The notes under the pieces are model-generated. The model was given only the letters and a program-made list of their open reading frames with translations, was not told where the DNA came from and made no database searches. Source: an uncultured Bacilli bacterium (GTDB taxonomy: Bacteria > Bacillota_I > Bacilli_A > RF39 > UBA660). Taken from it: DNA of 6,708 nt. Location: assembly GCA_947631655.1 (NCBI GenBank), contig CANRME010000067.1:1-6708 (forward strand), written 5' to 3'. This document shows positions 5,617 to 6,708 of this stretch, one piece after another (position 1 is the first letter of the stretch; the number at the start of each line of letters is the position of its first letter). Both the position numbers and the translations under genes were made by a program.

Positions 5617-6567
5617 ATGAATAATATTGTAAAAAGTGCAATAGAAGAAAAGAAACAAGAAGTACATCGTAAAGAAGCAATAGAAACTATTACTTGGAAT
5701 TTAGGAAAAGTAGTAGAAACAGATAAAGGAATAATTTGTTACATTAATTTGAAAAATGTTAAACAAGATAAAAACAACATTTCAATCTATATTCCTAAGA
5801 TGACTGAACAACATAAACGACTTATATGGACATATAAGTTAAATAAACCTATTAGATATGTATTAGATGGTTATAAGATAGGAAGAAATATATTTATAGG
5901 TAATTATGATAATGCAGTTTTAGAGATTAAAAATTGTAATTTTCTAGGGACTAGATTTGGATTAAGGTCACAAGGTAAATGCAGTATTAGTAATTCAAAT
6001 ATTGTATCTAATTATATGCTTACTCTTATAGGTGATGATTTAACTATTAGCAATTTAAATGTTTTCTCATTATTCTATAATAATAATGTTATAATTGCAG
6101 GTAATAATAAACTTAATATTAATGGCTTAGCATTTTATGGAAATTATAAAGGATTTACTAAAACTTATGTTGATCATTTAAATCTTTATTCTCAAGGAAC
6201 TATACAATTAAATAAAACTGATTTAACAGCGGAAGAAGTAGAGATTGATGCTCAAAAAGTTATAGCTGATTCTGATACTGCTATTAAATCTTTTGATTCA
6301 ATTGTTATTAAAAATAATACAGAAATTGATAATTTAAAATTAAATTGTTATAAACTACTTTACAATGGTCTTCCAATTAATAATGATGAAAATAAAAAAA
6401 TTGATATAACTTTAACACCATTATTATTAAAAAGATTAGAATTAGCAGAAACATTAAAGAAAGTAGCAGAAAAAATAGATAAAACTAATCAAACTTTAGT
6501 TGATAGTTATAAAAATAATTTAGAAGAACACCAAGTAGTTGGTGATACACTTAAAAGAATTAGATAA
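5617..6567 (+). CDS. Unknown 316-aa protein, probable cytoplasmic beta-solenoid with coiled-coil tail
   Basis: I do not recognise this family by name, but its build is readable. Residues 1-23 form a charged helix with no hydrophobic signal sequence. Residues 24-90 are mixed strands. From about 91 to 250 the chain has the short strand-turn rhythm of a right-handed beta-helix, with an I-x-N-x-N-hydrophobic motif repeating every 20 residues exactly: IKNCNF (104-109), ISNSNI (124-129), ISNLNVF (144-150). Looser versions follow at INGLAF (168-173) and LNKTDL (198-203). The Asn pairs could form the ladders that stabilise such solenoids. Residues 266-316 are charged and helical, probably a coiled coil that oligomerises. 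Lack of a signal peptide argues against a secreted polysaccharide lyase; a bactofilin-like scaffold or other cytoplasmic assembly role is a guess. It is the second gene of the P1/P2 operon, and a terminator overlaps its stop codon. Confidence 0.83.
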   Translation: MNNIVKSAIEEKKQEVHRKEAIETITWNLGKVVETDKGIICYINLKNVKQDKNNISIYIPKMTEQHKRLIWTYKLNKPIRYVLDGYKIGRNIFIGNYDNAVLEIKNCNFLGTRFGLRSQGKCSISNSNIVSNYMLTLIGDDLTISNLNVFSLFYNNNVIIAGNNKLNINGLAFYGNYKGFTKTYVDHLNLYSQGTIQLNKTDLTAEEVEIDAQKVIADSDTAIKSFDSIVIKNNTEIDNLKLNCYKLLYNGLPINNDENKKIDITLTPLLLKRLELAETLKKVAEKIDKTNQTLVDSYKNNLEEHQVVGDTLKRIR

Positions 6568-6589
6568 CTTAATTAAAAGTTATCTTTTT
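6562..6589 (+). terminator. Terminator overlapping the stop of the 316-aa gene
   Basis: The perfect 9-bp stem AGATAACTT (6562-6570) / AAGTTATCT (6577-6585) has an AATTAA loop and runs into five T (6585-6589). The TAA stop (6565-6567) is part of the 5' arm. It ends the two-gene operon that starts at 5175. Confidence 0.85.
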
Positions 6590-6593
6590 GTAT

Positions 6594-6619
6594 GAAAAAA
6601 GACGAATTTTTTCGCCTTT
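6594..6619 (-). terminator. Terminator of the minus-strand tRNA-Leu gene
   Basis: Read on the minus strand, AAAGGCGAA (6619-6611) pairs with TTCGTCTTT (6606-6598) with one G-U pair and a four-A loop. The U tract comes from the A run at 6595-6600. The G-U pair becomes an A-C mismatch on the plus strand, so the hairpin is better in the minus direction. It lies 13 bases past the CCA end of the tRNA. Confidence 0.8.
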
Positions 6620-6632
6620 AACTTATCATAAT

Positions 6633-6708
6633 TGGTGCACCTGAAGGGACTTGAACCCCCACGGATCACTCCGCTAGATCCTAAGTCTAGTGCGTCTACC
6701 AATTCCGC
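6633..6708 (-). tRNA. tRNA-Leu (anticodon UAG), 5' end beyond the window
   Basis: On the minus strand the sequence enters at the D arm (GCGGAATTGGTAGACGC). It then gives an anticodon stem CTAGA/TCTAG around loop CTTAGGA with anticodon TAG (6683-6681), a long class II variable arm with stem CGGA/TCCG, a T loop TTCAAGT, and an acceptor 3' strand CAGGTGC-A followed by an encoded CCA ending at 6633. The long variable arm and UAG anticodon identify leucine, reading CUA and probably other CUN codons. About 9 nucleotides (the 5' acceptor strand, predicted GCACCTG, plus two bases) lie past the right edge. It is convergent with the 316-aa gene and has its own terminator. Confidence 0.95.

Noticed and set aside
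6634..6641. Perfect palindrome GGTGCACC
   Set aside because: It falls in the acceptor end and CCA of the tRNA-Leu gene and is explained by tRNA sequence, not by an operator.
1..6708. CRISPR arrays, insertion sequences, attachment sites or phage genes
   Set aside because: No regularly spaced direct repeats, transposase or integrase frames, or terminal inverted repeats are seen. The tRNA-Leu 3' end could serve as an integration site in principle, but no duplicate of it occurs in the window.

Overview
The window is AT-rich DNA from a low-GC Gram-positive-type bacterium. Evidence for this is the AGGGTGAT-type Shine-Dalgarno sites, consensus sigma-A promoters, U-tailed intrinsic terminators and a clostridial-type pyruvate, phosphate dikinase. 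I infer an uncultured gut Bacillota or Mycoplasmatota lineage (RF39-like Bacilli). TGA ends the pfkB-family gene and Trp is written TGG, so the code is the standard one, not the Mycoplasma code. No mobile element, CRISPR array or sign of recent transfer is visible.

Layout: (1) 1-2625, ppdK, cut by the left edge and closed by a strong hairpin terminator. (2) 2719-3801, a two-gene unit of a YfcE phosphodiesterase and an unrecognised 177-aa protein built from two copies of a ~60-residue unit. (3) 3867-5034, a PfkB-family sugar kinase overlapping a small Smr-domain protein, with its own near-consensus promoter and a terminator that contains the Smr stop codon. (4) 5175-6567, a two-gene unit of unknown function: a 139-aa lysine-rich protein, then a 316-aa protein that looks like a cytoplasmic beta-solenoid with a C-terminal coiled coil. 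It is driven by tandem promoters, the second matching the sigma-A consensus perfectly and enclosed by an inverted repeat. (5) On the minus strand, running off the right edge, a tRNA-Leu(UAG) gene with its own terminator facing operon 4.

The first three units are ordinary housekeeping or accessory metabolism: PPi-linked pyruvate/PEP interconversion, phosphodiester or phosphate-ester hydrolysis, sugar phosphorylation and nucleic-acid binding or nicking. They do not form an obvious pathway. The part most likely to hold something undescribed is unit 4, because of its architecture and its promoter region. Its function cannot be read from sequence alone.
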